Of a DNA stretch of 64,000 nucleotides, positions 44,132 through 53,852 are shown piece by piece. The position numbers and the translations under genes were made by a program. Within the stretch, counting starts at the first letter, position 1, and every line of letters starts with the position of its first letter. Source of the stretch: Gammaproteobacteria bacterium (lineage in GTDB: Bacteria > Pseudomonadota > Gammaproteobacteria > UBA6186 > Azoamicaceae); NCBI GenBank assembly GCA_030431675.1, contig JAUIIV010000001.1, positions 372,001 through 436,000 of the forward strand, written 5' to 3'. The notes below the pieces were generated by a model that ran no database searches, was not told the DNA's origin, and was given only the letters and a program-made list of their open reading frames with translations.

Positions 44132-45112
44132 GTGTCATATTCAGAATTGGCCTTGTCAAAAAAATCAGGTATAACTAATATGGCTGCATTACCTGATCTA
44201 TGTGCAGCATTGCAAGCGCAAATTGTTGGCCAGCATAATTTAGTAGAAAGTCTTCTGCTTGGCTTATTATGTGATGGGCACGTATTATTAGAAAGTATGC
44301 CCGGCTTAGCTAAGACTACAGCAGCTAAAGTATTAGCAGAAGCAATTTCTGCAGACTTCCATCGTATCCAGTTTACACCGGATTTATTACCTTCAGACTT
44401 AATTGGCACAGATATTTTTAATCAAGCACAGCAAGAGTTCACTTTTAAACAAGGGCCTATATTTCAAAATATTTTACTTGCAGATGAAATTAATCGCGCT
44501 CCGGCAAAAGTACAAAGCGCATTACTAGAAGCTATGGAGGAGAAACAGGTTACTGTAGGACAGTCTAGTTATACCCTACCTGAGCTATTTATGGTGGTGG
44601 CAACACAGAATCCTATAGAGCAAGAAGGAACATATAATTTACCAGAAGCACAGCTAGATCGATTTCTGTTGCACGTTGTTTTAGACTATCCATCACATGA
44701 TGAGGAATTAAAAATATTAGCTTTAGATAAACAGATACATAAAATTAAAAAAACACCACAAAGTGAAATTATGGCAGCTCGTAAGGCGGTAGAAAACATT
44801 TATATAGATGACAATCTAAAGAGTTACATAGTTTCTATAATGCAAGCTACGCGCCGACCAGAGTTATATAGTAAAGATTTAGCAGCATGGATAGAGCATG
44901 GTGCCTCTCCACGTGCGTCAATTGCAGCTTTGGAGTGTTCTAAAGCCTATGCTTGGCTTTATGGAGCTGAGTTTGTATTGCCGGAGCATATTCAGGCAAT
45001 TTTACCAAATATACTGCGTCATCGCATTGCTCTAACATTTGAGGCAGAAGCAGATAATGTTGCTAGGGATGATGTCATATCTCAATTGATAAATGTGATA
45101 GCGGTTCCTTAA
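44132..45112 (+). CDS. MoxR-family AAA+ ATPase
   Basis: A 326-residue chaperone-like ATPase with GMPGLAKTTAAK-type Walker A (ESMPGLAKTTAAKVLA), LLADEINRAPAKVQSALLEAMEE Walker B (conserved MoxR box) and VVATQNPIEQEGTY. MoxR proteins act with von Willebrand (VWA) proteins in folding or assembly at the envelope. The frame opens at 44111, but GGGGAG and GTG at 44132 fit best, just after the msrA stop. It heads a MoxR-DUF58-DUF4381-BatA-BatB/C-BatD cluster. Confidence 0.95.
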   Translation: MSYSELALSKKSGITNMAALPDLCAALQAQIVGQHNLVESLLLGLLCDGHVLLESMPGLAKTTAAKVLAEAISADFHRIQFTPDLLPSDLIGTDIFNQAQQEFTFKQGPIFQNILLADEINRAPAKVQSALLEAMEEKQVTVGQSSYTLPELFMVVATQNPIEQEGTYNLPEAQLDRFLLHVVLDYPSHDEELKILALDKQIHKIKKTPQSEIMAARKAVENIYIDDNLKSYIVSIMQATRRPELYSKDLAAWIEHGASPRASIAALECSKAYAWLYGAEFVLPEHIQAILPNILRHRIALTFEAEADNVARDDVISQLINVIAVP

Positions 45113-45116
45113 ATAT

Positions 45117-45995
45117 ATGCTTTTTCCGGAACTAGAAGAATTACTTGCATATAGGCAGCAAGTACATAGGTTGGCTAAAGGTAGTCGCTATCAAAATAAT
45201 AAAACCCATGGCGATTATACTTCTATATTACATGGAATTGGTGTTGAGTTTGAGACTCTTCGTCCGTATGTTGTGGGGGATGATTTGCGCTATATAGATT
45301 GGCGTACTAGTGCCCGTGTAGGTAAGCCACAAATTAAAACATTTAGATCAGAGTGTGACAGAAATGTTTTAATTGTCACAGATGCAAATGCTTATATGCG
45401 CTTTGGCACAAGAAAAACATTCAAGTCAATACAGGCTGCAAGAGTAACAGCTTTAATGTCGTGGGCATCTTTAGAAGAGAAGGATCGGGTAGGTGGGTTA
45501 GTTTATGGCGATGTACTAAATGGTATGCAGTATTTTAAGCCACAAAGTTCACGTAACAGCATACTAAAGATGTTAGATATATTATGCAGCAAAGATATTG
45601 ATAAGAATGTTTCTGTATCTCTTCCCCAAGCGTTGGATAAGCTACTCTATGTTTTGACTCCGCAAAGCGCAGTTATTATAGTTGCTGATTTTAGCATGTG
45701 TGAAATATCAGAAATTACCAAAACACTTATTTCTATAAAGCGATTAGCTAATGTAATGCTTGTGCCAATATATGATGCAGCCGATGAGTATTTGCCAGAT
45801 GTAGCAACTTTAAAGTTAACTCATAATCATCACTCGCAAATTATATATAAAGCAAATAAGAAAGCAAAGAATAAATACCATCAATTATGGACTTCTTATA
45901 GAAAAGAGCTTGATAGCTTGGCAAAAAAATTACATATTAAGGTATTATGGCTGAGGACAGATGAGGATCCTGTAAAGAAAATATGGAAGAAATAA
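45117..45995 (+). CDS. DUF58 domain protein
   Basis: A 292-residue soluble protein of the DUF58 family, always near MoxR genes. GIGVEFETLRPYVVGDDLRYIDWRTSAR is close to the family signature E-x-R-x-Y-x2-GD-x2-R-x-IDW, and the VWA-like half follows (VLIVTDANAYMRFGTR). It starts 4 bases after moxR and overlaps the next gene by 13. It probably joins the MoxR-VWA assembly. Confidence 0.94.
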   Translation: MLFPELEELLAYRQQVHRLAKGSRYQNNKTHGDYTSILHGIGVEFETLRPYVVGDDLRYIDWRTSARVGKPQIKTFRSECDRNVLIVTDANAYMRFGTRKTFKSIQAARVTALMSWASLEEKDRVGGLVYGDVLNGMQYFKPQSSRNSILKMLDILCSKDIDKNVSVSLPQALDKLLYVLTPQSAVIIVADFSMCEISEITKTLISIKRLANVMLVPIYDAADEYLPDVATLKLTHNHHSQIIYKANKKAKNKYHQLWTSYRKELDSLAKKLHIKVLWLRTDEDPVKKIWKK

Positions 45996-46441
45996 GAGAC
46001 ATTGTCGGGCTACAACCTGTAAATTGGTGGCCCCTTGCCTGGGGAGTATGGCTAATCATTATTATCATTTCTATTATCTTTATAGCAACAGCTTTTTTTA
46101 TGTACCGACGATACAGGTTCAATAAAAGTTGGCGTGGTCAAGCTAAAAAACGTTTAGATCAATTATCATTAAATTTGTCAAAAAATAGCGTTAAGGAGAC
46201 TTTAAGCTTATTGAGCCTAGAAATACGCAATATAGCAATTCACTCCAGTTCGCGATGGGAATGTGCTGGATTGACTGCAAATAAATGGTTAGAATGGCTT
46301 GAGAAAAATGATCCTTATGAATACGCGTGGACAAAACAAGCCGCTATCTTAGTTGATGCTCCTTATTCCCCACCAGTTGAATACCCGGTAGAAAAAATAC
46401 AAGGTATTATATCTGCAATTCAAAAATGGGTGAGAAAATGA
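45983..46441 (+). CDS. DUF4381 membrane protein
   Basis: A 152-residue protein with one membrane helix near the N-terminus (about 14-38, WPLAWGVWLIIIIISIIFI) and a cytosolic helical domain. DIVGLQPVNWWPLAWGVW is the family signature. It lies between DUF58 and batA in the typical order and overlaps batA by 4 bases. Confidence 0.9.
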   Translation: MEEIRDIVGLQPVNWWPLAWGVWLIIIIISIIFIATAFFMYRRYRFNKSWRGQAKKRLDQLSLNLSKNSVKETLSLLSLEIRNIAIHSSSRWECAGLTANKWLEWLEKNDPYEYAWTKQAAILVDAPYSPPVEYPVEKIQGIISAIQKWVRK

Positions 46442-47394
46442 TTAGTTTTGCATGGCCATGGATGTTGCTACTATTACCACTTCCTTGGCTTATTAGTTAT
46501 TTTACCAAGAAGGATAATAATGAGGGTCCTTCAGTCAATATTAATTTTCCGATGCTAAGTAGGGTACAAATTGCTTATCGTAGTAAGTATAAGGCAAAAT
46601 ATCAGCAGTTTCGTTGGGAATACTTGCTTTTGGTTCTTGCTTGGGTACTACTGGTAATTAGTTTAATGCGCCCGGAAGTCATCAATGATTCTGCAATAAT
46701 AGACAATAAAGGTTACGATTTGCTTTTAGCTGTAGATCTATCGCGCTCTATGGATGCTGTAGATTTTACCTTAAATGGCTTGCCAGTAAGCAGAATAGCC
46801 GCAACAAAAAAAATTGTAGGAAATTTTGTACGCAATAGGGAAGGAGATAGAGTAGGTCTTATAGTTTTTGCAGATCACGCCTATGTTACTGTTCCATTAA
46901 CATTAGATACAGCATCTGTTGGTAAGATGCTAGATAATCTTTTAGTTGGCATGGCTGGAGATAATACCGCTCTTGGTGATGCTATTGGTATGGGTGTACA
47001 AGTATTACGTAAAAGACCAGCAGCATCTAGAGTGTTAATCTTACTAACAGATGGACAGGATACGACAAGCCATATTTCACCTATGTTAGCAGCACAAATG
47101 GCAAAAGAAGCGCAGATCAAAATTTATACTATAGGTGTGGGTGGACAAGTAGATGCAGAATTGCTCGCAGAGGTTGCAAAAGAAACTGGTGGTAGATTTT
47201 CAATAGTAAAAAATATTAATGATTTAGAACTAGTCTATGCAGAAATTGATAGCTTAGAACAATCTATTGCCAAACAAAAAGTAATACTAATCAAAAAGCC
47301 CATTTTTTATATTTTTGCTTTCTTATCTTTAATATGTTTGGGTATGGTATATATATTGAGGCCTATAGGAGTAAACGCTGCTTATGAGTCTTAG
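46438..47394 (+). CDS. BatA-like VWA-domain membrane protein
   Basis: A 318-residue protein with N-terminal membrane helices (about 5-20 and 60-78), a periplasmic or cytosolic von Willebrand A domain with an intact MIDAS (DLSRS, and TDGQD later), and a C-terminal helix (FYIFAFLSLICLGMVYIL). Bat proteins are linked to aerotolerance and envelope integrity, but their biochemical role is not settled. It starts in the ATGA overlap with DUF4381 and overlaps the next gene by 11 bases. Confidence 0.93.
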   Translation: MISFAWPWMLLLLPLPWLISYFTKKDNNEGPSVNINFPMLSRVQIAYRSKYKAKYQQFRWEYLLLVLAWVLLVISLMRPEVINDSAIIDNKGYDLLLAVDLSRSMDAVDFTLNGLPVSRIAATKKIVGNFVRNREGDRVGLIVFADHAYVTVPLTLDTASVGKMLDNLLVGMAGDNTALGDAIGMGVQVLRKRPAASRVLILLTDGQDTTSHISPMLAAQMAKEAQIKIYTIGVGGQVDAELLAEVAKETGGRFSIVKNINDLELVYAEIDSLEQSIAKQKVILIKKPIFYIFAFLSLICLGMVYILRPIGVNAAYES

Positions 47395-49042
47395 CTCTTT
47401 CAATTTTGCGCAACCGTTATGGCTTTGGGGTGTGCTGCTAATTCCATCTATTATACTAATTAAAAGGTTCTGGAACAGAAGGATCTCGCAGCAGAATTTA
47501 TCTAATGCAATTGATAAGGAGTTGCTGCCACATATTATAATATCAAATTCAGGTCATGACGCTGCATATCCAGGATGGTTATATGCCATTATGGCGGCTT
47601 TAATTTTTATTGCACTTGCTAATCCGCGATGGGATTTTAAGGAGTTTAATGCTTACCAACCTGCTGCAAGTGTGGTTGTGCTTTTTGATTTGTCAGATCC
47701 AAAGAATGTATCAGCTGGCCGACAGCAAATAGAGGACTTACTTAACAATAGTCAAGGTATAAAATTAGGTTTGGTGGCGTATGCGGGGATGGCTCACATT
47801 GTAACCCCTATAACGGATGATTTGGGAACACTACGTAATTATCTGCCCGCGCTAGATAATGACATTATTACGCGGCAGGGTAGTAATTTACATGCCGCAA
47901 TACAATTGGGTGCAAAGCTATTAGAAACAGAACCAGGTGAAAACAAGTCTATTCTTGTTGTGAGCGGAAGTGAAGTTAAGAAAATCTCCATGCCAAAGAA
48001 TATAAATTATAGTGTGTACGTTTTAGGCGTGGGGGAGCAAAATCAACAAAGTTTGCAAAATTTTGCTAAAAACGCAAAAGGTTATTATATAAAAGCAGAT
48101 CATTCCGAGAAAGCTGTGAATGCTATTTTACATAAGATACAGATAAATAATTCTTCACAGGAAAATATAACAGGTAAGTTTGTCCAATGGGATGATAAAT
48201 ACTACTGGTTTTTAATTCCAGCAGCGTTCATATTCTTATATGTATTCAGGTTTGGAGCCTTATGTCTATGCTTATTTATCTTAGTAACGCCACAAGTAGA
48301 AGCACTCGACTGTTTTAAAAACTCTGATCAGCAAGCGTTACAAGCATACAAAAATGCTGAATTTAAGGTGGCAGCCGATAACTTTACCAATTTTTACAAT
48401 AAAGCTGTAGCTTTATATAGGGCGGGCGAGTATGAGATGGCTGAAAACCTCTTTAATGAAGATAAATCTATAGACTCTAAATACAATATGGGTAACGCGC
48501 AGATGCAGCAAGAGAAGTGGCGCGAAGCGATTAATAGTTATGAGCAAGTGCTACAAGATGCGCCTGATCATGAAGATGCAAAATATAACTTAGAGATTGC
48601 TAGGAAAAAATTAGAAGAATCAAAATCGCAGGATGATAAGAAGGAGCAGTCGCAAAAACCAGAACAAAATAAACAGCAAAAAGATAGAGATAACCAAGAA
48701 AATCCTGAAAGTAGCCAGCAACAAAAAAGTGATGACGACCAAAAAAATCGTCCTCAAGATTCTGATAATGAAGAGAATGGTAGTTCAGAACAAAACATGC
48801 CTAGTGAGAGTAAATCGTCATCTGCAGAACAACAGCAGGAACAGTCATCGTCAGATCAGGTAGACCAAGATGATGCGGTTACGTCAGATGAGATAAAAGA
48901 ACTATCAACTGCTCAGTCTAGTCAGAGTGATATGACAAAGAATATGGATGATATGGATCTTTGGCTAAACAGAATTGATAGTGATATAAAATTTTTACTT
49001 AGAAACAAATTTTATATCGAAGGAGTCATAAATGGGCAGTAG
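47384..49042 (+). CDS. BatB-BatC fusion: VWA domain plus TPR repeats
   Basis: A 552-residue membrane protein. It has N-terminal helices, a VWA domain (about 90-240) whose MIDAS reads DLSDP and so lacks the third ligand, membrane helices at about 268-305, then TPR repeats (YNMGNAQMQQEKWREAINSY and following), and a long Gln/Ser/Asp/Glu/Lys-rich low-complexity tail. In many species BatB and BatC are separate; here they are one polypeptide. It overlaps batD by 11 bases. Confidence 0.9.
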   Translation: MSLSSFNFAQPLWLWGVLLIPSIILIKRFWNRRISQQNLSNAIDKELLPHIIISNSGHDAAYPGWLYAIMAALIFIALANPRWDFKEFNAYQPAASVVVLFDLSDPKNVSAGRQQIEDLLNNSQGIKLGLVAYAGMAHIVTPITDDLGTLRNYLPALDNDIITRQGSNLHAAIQLGAKLLETEPGENKSILVVSGSEVKKISMPKNINYSVYVLGVGEQNQQSLQNFAKNAKGYYIKADHSEKAVNAILHKIQINNSSQENITGKFVQWDDKYYWFLIPAAFIFLYVFRFGALCLCLFILVTPQVEALDCFKNSDQQALQAYKNAEFKVAADNFTNFYNKAVALYRAGEYEMAENLFNEDKSIDSKYNMGNAQMQQEKWREAINSYEQVLQDAPDHEDAKYNLEIARKKLEESKSQDDKKEQSQKPEQNKQQKDRDNQENPESSQQQKSDDDQKNRPQDSDNEENGSSEQNMPSESKSSSAEQQQEQSSSDQVDQDDAVTSDEIKELSTAQSSQSDMTKNMDDMDLWLNRIDSDIKFLLRNKFYIEGVINGQ

Positions 49043-50660
49043 GATTGCAGTTAGGTTTTTGCTTGTTATTCTGCCGCTATTATTTACAGATATAATCGCT
49101 GCCGACTTTACTGCCTCATTGTCAAGCATACATGGTAACATTGGGCAGGCCGTAACTCTTACACTTCGTTTGATAGATGCTGATCCTAAAGAAAATCCTG
49201 ACTTAACTCCGCTACTCAAAAACTTTAATATATCATCACAACAGAAATATTCAAGTACAAAAATTTTAAACGGCAATAAAAATACAGAAACAAATTGGAG
49301 TTATATTCTTTTACCTAAGAGCGCTGGTAGTGTAACTATTCCAAAAATATCTATTCGGACAAAACAAGGATTATTTAGTAGCAATCAGTTGGAGATGGAG
49401 GTCGCTGCAAGTAATAAACAGCTTGCTCAAAGTAATCAAGATATTAGTTTAATTACAGAAATTTCTAAAACTAATACTTACTTGCGAGAGCCTGTTATTT
49501 ATACGATTAAAATTATAAGTGATCTGCCATGGAGTAGTACATCTATTCCGGACATTGCATCTCCAGGAACTATAACCGAAATAGCGGTAGGTTGGCCAAA
49601 ACAATATAGACAAGTTTATGGCACTAGATATACTACCATCACAGAAATTAGATACTATGTTACGCCAATTAAAGAAGGTAAGTTAGAAATACCCGCTCCA
49701 ACTTTAGAGGGAGAAATACAAAGCTCCAGAGGCATAATTGGAGGGTTTTATGATGTGCAACCTTTCGTAATCCAAGCTAAGCCTATAACCTTAAATGTAC
49801 AGGCGCCACCTATAGCTACTCAAGACTGGTTACCTTTGCAAGACTTAGTTTTGCAAGAAGAGTGGGAGGGACTTGATAAAGTTAAAGTCGGGGACAACAT
49901 AATAAGAAAAATTTCTATAATGGCCAGGGGTGGCTTTAGTAGTCAGCTACCAGATATTAAAAAATTACAAGAGAATGATCAGCTTAAAGTATACGTGAAT
50001 CATTCCTCAATGACGGACGATTTAGATGAGGCAAGTAATACAATATTTTCAACTAAGCGAGAAGAATTTTCTTTAGTTCCTAAAGATACTGGTACTATAG
50101 AGTTGCCAGAAATTAAAATTTCTTGGTGGAACTTAACAACTAATAGGCTAGAATATGCCACCCTACCAGCAAAAAAAATAGAGGTTGCGGCGAACACATC
50201 TGCTGCGCCAGTAATTATAGAGGATTTTTCTCCAAACAAAATAAGTATCAGCTTACCATGGAAAAGTATTCTTTTTGTTATGCTCGGAGTTCTATGCACT
50301 ATTATAATTTCATTTGTTATTTCAAGAATGAGAGCTAAGTATCGGAGTTTAAGTTTGCAGCTCCCTCAGGATGTACATGGTTTAAGACTTTATATTACAG
50401 AGTATGCAGTTAAATACTGGTCTGCACCCGCGAATATAAGTTTACAATCCTTGCCAGATCATTTAATCACACATAACTTTAAGTTTGATTTGTCAATATA
50501 TTTTTCATTAATAAACAGTTTAAACAGAAGGCTATATGCTGAGCAAGAAGTATCTTTTAAATACTTAATGGCAGAGTGGATTAAGTTTCGTAAGACTGTG
50601 CATAGACAATCGCACGTGCAGCATAAGCAGAATTCTGTCGCAAAGATTAATCCCACCTAG
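49032..50660 (+). CDS. BatD-like protein
   Basis: A 542-residue exported protein with a signal peptide (FLLVILPLLFTDIIA/AD), several Ig-like beta domains (VTLTLRLIDADPKENPDLTPL, then SYILLPKSAGSVTIP), a C-terminal membrane helix (SILFVMLGVLCTIIISFVIS) and a cytosolic tail. FNISSQQKYSSTKI-type text and the overall layout match BatD. It ends the Bat cluster and converges with the YcxB-like gene, 14 bases overlapping. Confidence 0.92.
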   Translation: MGSRIAVRFLLVILPLLFTDIIAADFTASLSSIHGNIGQAVTLTLRLIDADPKENPDLTPLLKNFNISSQQKYSSTKILNGNKNTETNWSYILLPKSAGSVTIPKISIRTKQGLFSSNQLEMEVAASNKQLAQSNQDISLITEISKTNTYLREPVIYTIKIISDLPWSSTSIPDIASPGTITEIAVGWPKQYRQVYGTRYTTITEIRYYVTPIKEGKLEIPAPTLEGEIQSSRGIIGGFYDVQPFVIQAKPITLNVQAPPIATQDWLPLQDLVLQEEWEGLDKVKVGDNIIRKISIMARGGFSSQLPDIKKLQENDQLKVYVNHSSMTDDLDEASNTIFSTKREEFSLVPKDTGTIELPEIKISWWNLTTNRLEYATLPAKKIEVAANTSAAPVIIEDFSPNKISISLPWKSILFVMLGVLCTIIISFVISRMRAKYRSLSLQLPQDVHGLRLYITEYAVKYWSAPANISLQSLPDHLITHNFKFDLSIYFSLINSLNRRLYAEQEVSFKYLMAEWIKFRKTVHRQSHVQHKQNSVAKINPT

Positions 50661-51183
50661 TTTTTTTGATTGATTTATTAAGGCTGGACAATATCTTTAA
50701 AAAATCCTGCTCTTGGTTGTTGTCAGAAAACGCTCTTTTGGGCAGCCATAAAAAGCGTCCGGCATTATTAACGCCGGTAAGCGGAATGATATATCCGGTA
50801 TATGTGTCAATTATAAATTTAATTGTTTTCCATTCAACTTGTGACGATACTTTGGCGTTTTTACAGAAAATTCTTTTTTTATCAATATTAAAATCAAAAG
50901 GAATTTTGTTGACATCTCTGCTGCGTATTACAGAGTTTATGACTGCATATAGGACTTTCCTATAAAAGAGCATCCATAGTATGGCTAATATTGTAGAAAT
51001 AACATTTTTATATGTTACTGCATCTGCGTATAAGCAAAGACTAAAACCTATAATTACCATTACACACGCTACTCTACTTACGGATAGCATGAGACGTAAA
51101 GTGGGTCTCTGGAGTAAAAAGGCAGCAGTTGCTGCAGCAAATTCAGGATTGGCTGGGGTATAACTAATGTTAATCATATGCAT
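50647..51183 (-). CDS. YcxB-like membrane protein
   Basis: A protein of about 178 residues with two adjacent membrane helices (about 35-52 and 58-72) followed by a C-terminal domain. VEWKTIKFIIDTYTGYIIPL and FLWLPKRAF are the YcxB-like C-terminal signature. Its function is unknown. The start is uncertain (GTG 51189, ATG 51183 or 51177) and overlaps the hemW stop by up to 20 bases, so it is probably read with hemW. Confidence 0.75.
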   Translation of the reverse strand: MHMINISYTPANPEFAAATAAFLLQRPTLRLMLSVSRVACVMVIIGFSLCLYADAVTYKNVISTILAILWMLFYRKVLYAVINSVIRSRDVNKIPFDFNIDKKRIFCKNAKVSSQVEWKTIKFIIDTYTGYIIPLTGVNNAGRFLWLPKRAFSDNNQEQDFLKILSSLNKSIKKTRWD

Positions 51184-52315
51184 ACTCACTTTCTAAAAAA
51201 ATTTGTACTAAATCATTTAGGAAACTTTTACCAAGCTTGGTGGTGCTGACGACATCTCGTTCTATAACTAGGAGACCTTTTTCTTCAGCAGTAGATAATG
51301 CTTTGCTAATTATAGAACTCTTTAATCCTGTGCGCTTAGTAAATTCCTGTAAACTAAAACTTTTATGCAGGCGTAATTGATTAAGCATATATTCTGCCGC
51401 TAGATCAGTGCTTGATAATTTTTTCTCTCCAGCTACAAAAGAAGATGTTCTTTGAAGATAGTCTTTAGGTGTTCTTGTTTTCCATGATCTATAAATTTCG
51501 CCACTTTCTAGGTTAGTGATTTTTCCATGCGCCCCTGCTCCAATTCCTATATAATCTCCAAATGTCCAATAATTAATGTTGTGAATACATTGATGGCCTT
51601 CTCTAGCAAATGCAGATACTTCGTATTGCTCTAATCCTGCGTAATTTAATTTTGTAATTCCTGTATTAATGCTGTCTATATGATCTGGAAGAATTGGCGG
51701 GTATTTAGCAAAAATAGTATTAGGCTCTATCGTTAGTTGATACCATGATATATGCGGAGCACCTAGACTAATTGCTTGGTCAATGTCGTACAATAGTTGT
51801 TCTTGGGTTTGTCCTGGGAGATTATGCATTATATCTATGTTGTAGGATTTTAGTGGCAAGGAGCTTAGATTTTCTACTAGTTTAATGGTGTTGCTTGCTT
51901 GGTGAATACGTCCTAGTTTTTGTAATGCGATATCATTAAAAGACTGAGCGCCAATAGAGAATCTATTGATACCTTGCTTGTTATACTCAGCGATATTGTG
52001 GTGCTCTATGGTTCCAGGATTGGTTTCCAGAGTAATTTCTGTATGCTTGCTAATTGTTGTTATTTTATTAATTTCATCAAGTAAGCGCCCTATAGATGCA
52101 GGAGAAAATAGACTTGGTGTCCCCCCGCCCATAAATATACTGTGTATAGGACGGTTTTGTAATAAAGGTAGATCATTTTTAAAATCGCGTAATAAACATT
52201 CTATATATTCATTTTCTGGAATATTATCTTTCTTATTATAAGAATTAAAATCACAATATGGGCATTTTTTAATACACCAAGGAAAATGAATATACAGTGA
52301 GGCAGGAACGATCAT
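51170..52315 (-). CDS. hemW: Haem chaperone HemW (radical SAM)
   Basis: A 381-residue radical SAM protein that inserts haem into respiratory enzymes. The 4Fe-4S motif is CIKKCPYC (Cys14, Cys18, Cys21); GGGTPSLFS, RFSIGAQSFND and LPGQTQEQLLYDI are diagnostic. It lacks the extra cysteine of coproporphyrinogen oxidase HemN in the N-terminal motif. It overlaps the upstream hydrolase by 4 bases. A yggT gene nearby is common. Confidence 0.95.
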   Translation of the reverse strand: MIVPASLYIHFPWCIKKCPYCDFNSYNKKDNIPENEYIECLLRDFKNDLPLLQNRPIHSIFMGGGTPSLFSPASIGRLLDEINKITTISKHTEITLETNPGTIEHHNIAEYNKQGINRFSIGAQSFNDIALQKLGRIHQASNTIKLVENLSSLPLKSYNIDIMHNLPGQTQEQLLYDIDQAISLGAPHISWYQLTIEPNTIFAKYPPILPDHIDSINTGITKLNYAGLEQYEVSAFAREGHQCIHNINYWTFGDYIGIGAGAHGKITNLESGEIYRSWKTRTPKDYLQRTSSFVAGEKKLSSTDLAAEYMLNQLRLHKSFSLQEFTKRTGLKSSIISKALSTAEEKGLLVIERDVVSTTKLGKSFLNDLVQIFLESEYAYD

Positions 52316-53181
52316 ATAGTATTATGGAAGAAGTTTTTTAATGCGTTACCAACAGGATCAGGATGGTCTATATGCACATGATGTTCACCATCTATTTTGT
52401 GTATTTCTATATTATCTAAGTGACGTGCTCTATCAGCAAAGACCTTTTCATCAAATGGCCATCCTTGGGATGGTCTGATTAAACATACATTGCATTGTAT
52501 ACTCTGCAAAAAGAATGGGATTTGATTTTCTGTGTACATAATTAATGGTGAGCACAATAGCCTTGGGTCAGTACGCCAGGTATATCCACCAGTAACCTCT
52601 TTTATTCCTCTGTTTACTAATAACTCAACAGATTCTTTATGCATTTTTGATACTTGCTGCCTTGCCTTTACCGCATCATCTATATTTGAATATATAGGTA
52701 GTTTTTTAGCTGGCAATCTTGCATAGTCACGGAATGCTTTTTTTAATAAATCAGGGAACTGTGGCTCCTCTAAAGTAATGGGGCCAATACCATCAATTAG
52801 TCCCAGTGCGCACACTCTATCTGGAATGGCTCCTGCTACTATAGTAGCAATACCAGCTCCTAGAGAATGCCCTAGTAATGCGCATTGTTCCCAATCCATC
52901 TTATCCATGACTGCAACTACGTCTGCTACATAATCAATGAAATGGAAGTAAGTGCCTTGAGGTGGATGAGTAGAATGCCCATGTCCCATTAAATCTATAG
53001 CAATAAATCTATAATCATTGAAATACTTAGCAATTGGTATAAAGCTAGCTGCGTTATCTAGCCAACCATGTAGCGCCAGGATCGGTTTCCCATTCTTTGG
53101 TCCCCATGCTAGAGCTTTTATGGTTCCTCTTGGTATTTCAATTTGGATATTTTCTGCTTGCAAACTACTATCCCTTAGCAA
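52312..53181 (-). CDS. Alpha/beta-fold hydrolase
   Basis: A 289-residue hydrolase. HGWLDNAASF holds the oxyanion-hole segment, GHSLGAGIATI the nucleophile serine, and HVHIDHP the catalytic histidine. It resembles the human serine hydrolase-like/MhpC group; the substrate is unknown. The start is TTG within the yggT 3' end (14-base overlap). It is part of yggT-hydrolase-hemW. Confidence 0.88.
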   Translation of the reverse strand: MLRDSSLQAENIQIEIPRGTIKALAWGPKNGKPILALHGWLDNAASFIPIAKYFNDYRFIAIDLMGHGHSTHPPQGTYFHFIDYVADVVAVMDKMDWEQCALLGHSLGAGIATIVAGAIPDRVCALGLIDGIGPITLEEPQFPDLLKKAFRDYARLPAKKLPIYSNIDDAVKARQQVSKMHKESVELLVNRGIKEVTGGYTWRTDPRLLCSPLIMYTENQIPFFLQSIQCNVCLIRPSQGWPFDEKVFADRARHLDNIEIHKIDGEHHVHIDHPDPVGNALKNFFHNTI

Positions 53182-53767
53182 TTAGAGTTTTGCCAATTTG
53201 CATAATTGGCTCTGAAATTAGAATTCTAGATAGGATTAATAAAAATATTATAGCCATAGCCGTAAAATCTAAGGCACCAGTATTTGGCATTAATCTTCCT
53301 ACTCTGCGATATAATGGGTCAACAATCTGTGCTATCAAAATTAGTATAGGGTTATATTGTCTTGGTTGGATCCAACTTAGAATAACCAGAATAAATGTAG
53401 CTATCATATATATGAGAATCGCTAAATCAATTAATTGACCTGCTCCTAGCACGATTAACCCGCTAACCGTGTTTAACGTAAATGGTATGTGAAATCCACG
53501 TATATACAACATAATAGCTAATTCAGATGCTTGTAAAATTAGTGCGAGCAATATCACACTTAATTCCAATTTGCGGTATCGTGGAATTATTTTATTCATC
53601 GGCATAATAATTGGGTTGGTTAATTTATATATAGTTTGTGCAATGGGGTTATAAAAGTCAGCACGCACTAACTGTAATATTAAGCGTATTAAGACTATGC
53701 TTATATATATGTTGAAAAAAGTGGTGATGATGAACTCTATGGCGTTCTGTATCGGTGATGCAAGCAT
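53168..53767 (-). CDS. yggT: YggT-family membrane protein
   Basis: A 199-residue protein with two YGGT repeats, each a pair of membrane helices ending in NPIIMPMNKIIPRYRKL and DPLYRRVGRLMPNTGALDF. The family is linked to osmotic shock tolerance and, in other phyla, to division or photosystem assembly. In E. coli yggT lies near hemW, as here. Confidence 0.94.
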   Translation of the reverse strand: MLASPIQNAIEFIITTFFNIYISIVLIRLILQLVRADFYNPIAQTIYKLTNPIIMPMNKIIPRYRKLELSVILLALILQASELAIMLYIRGFHIPFTLNTVSGLIVLGAGQLIDLAILIYMIATFILVILSWIQPRQYNPILILIAQIVDPLYRRVGRLMPNTGALDFTAMAIIFLLILSRILISEPIMQIGKTLIAKG

Positions 53768-53852
53768 AGCAGCCCCTCAATAGCATTTTAGAAACTAGTC
53801 ATTTATACCACCCATAGACTATTTGCGCAACTACCGGGAGGAATAGAGCCTT

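Noticed and set aside
48600..48900. Gln/Ser/Asp/Lys-rich low-complexity tail of the BatB/C protein as a possible tandem repeat or inserted element
   Set aside because: No regular repeat unit at the DNA level; it reads as a continuous disordered tail of the protein.
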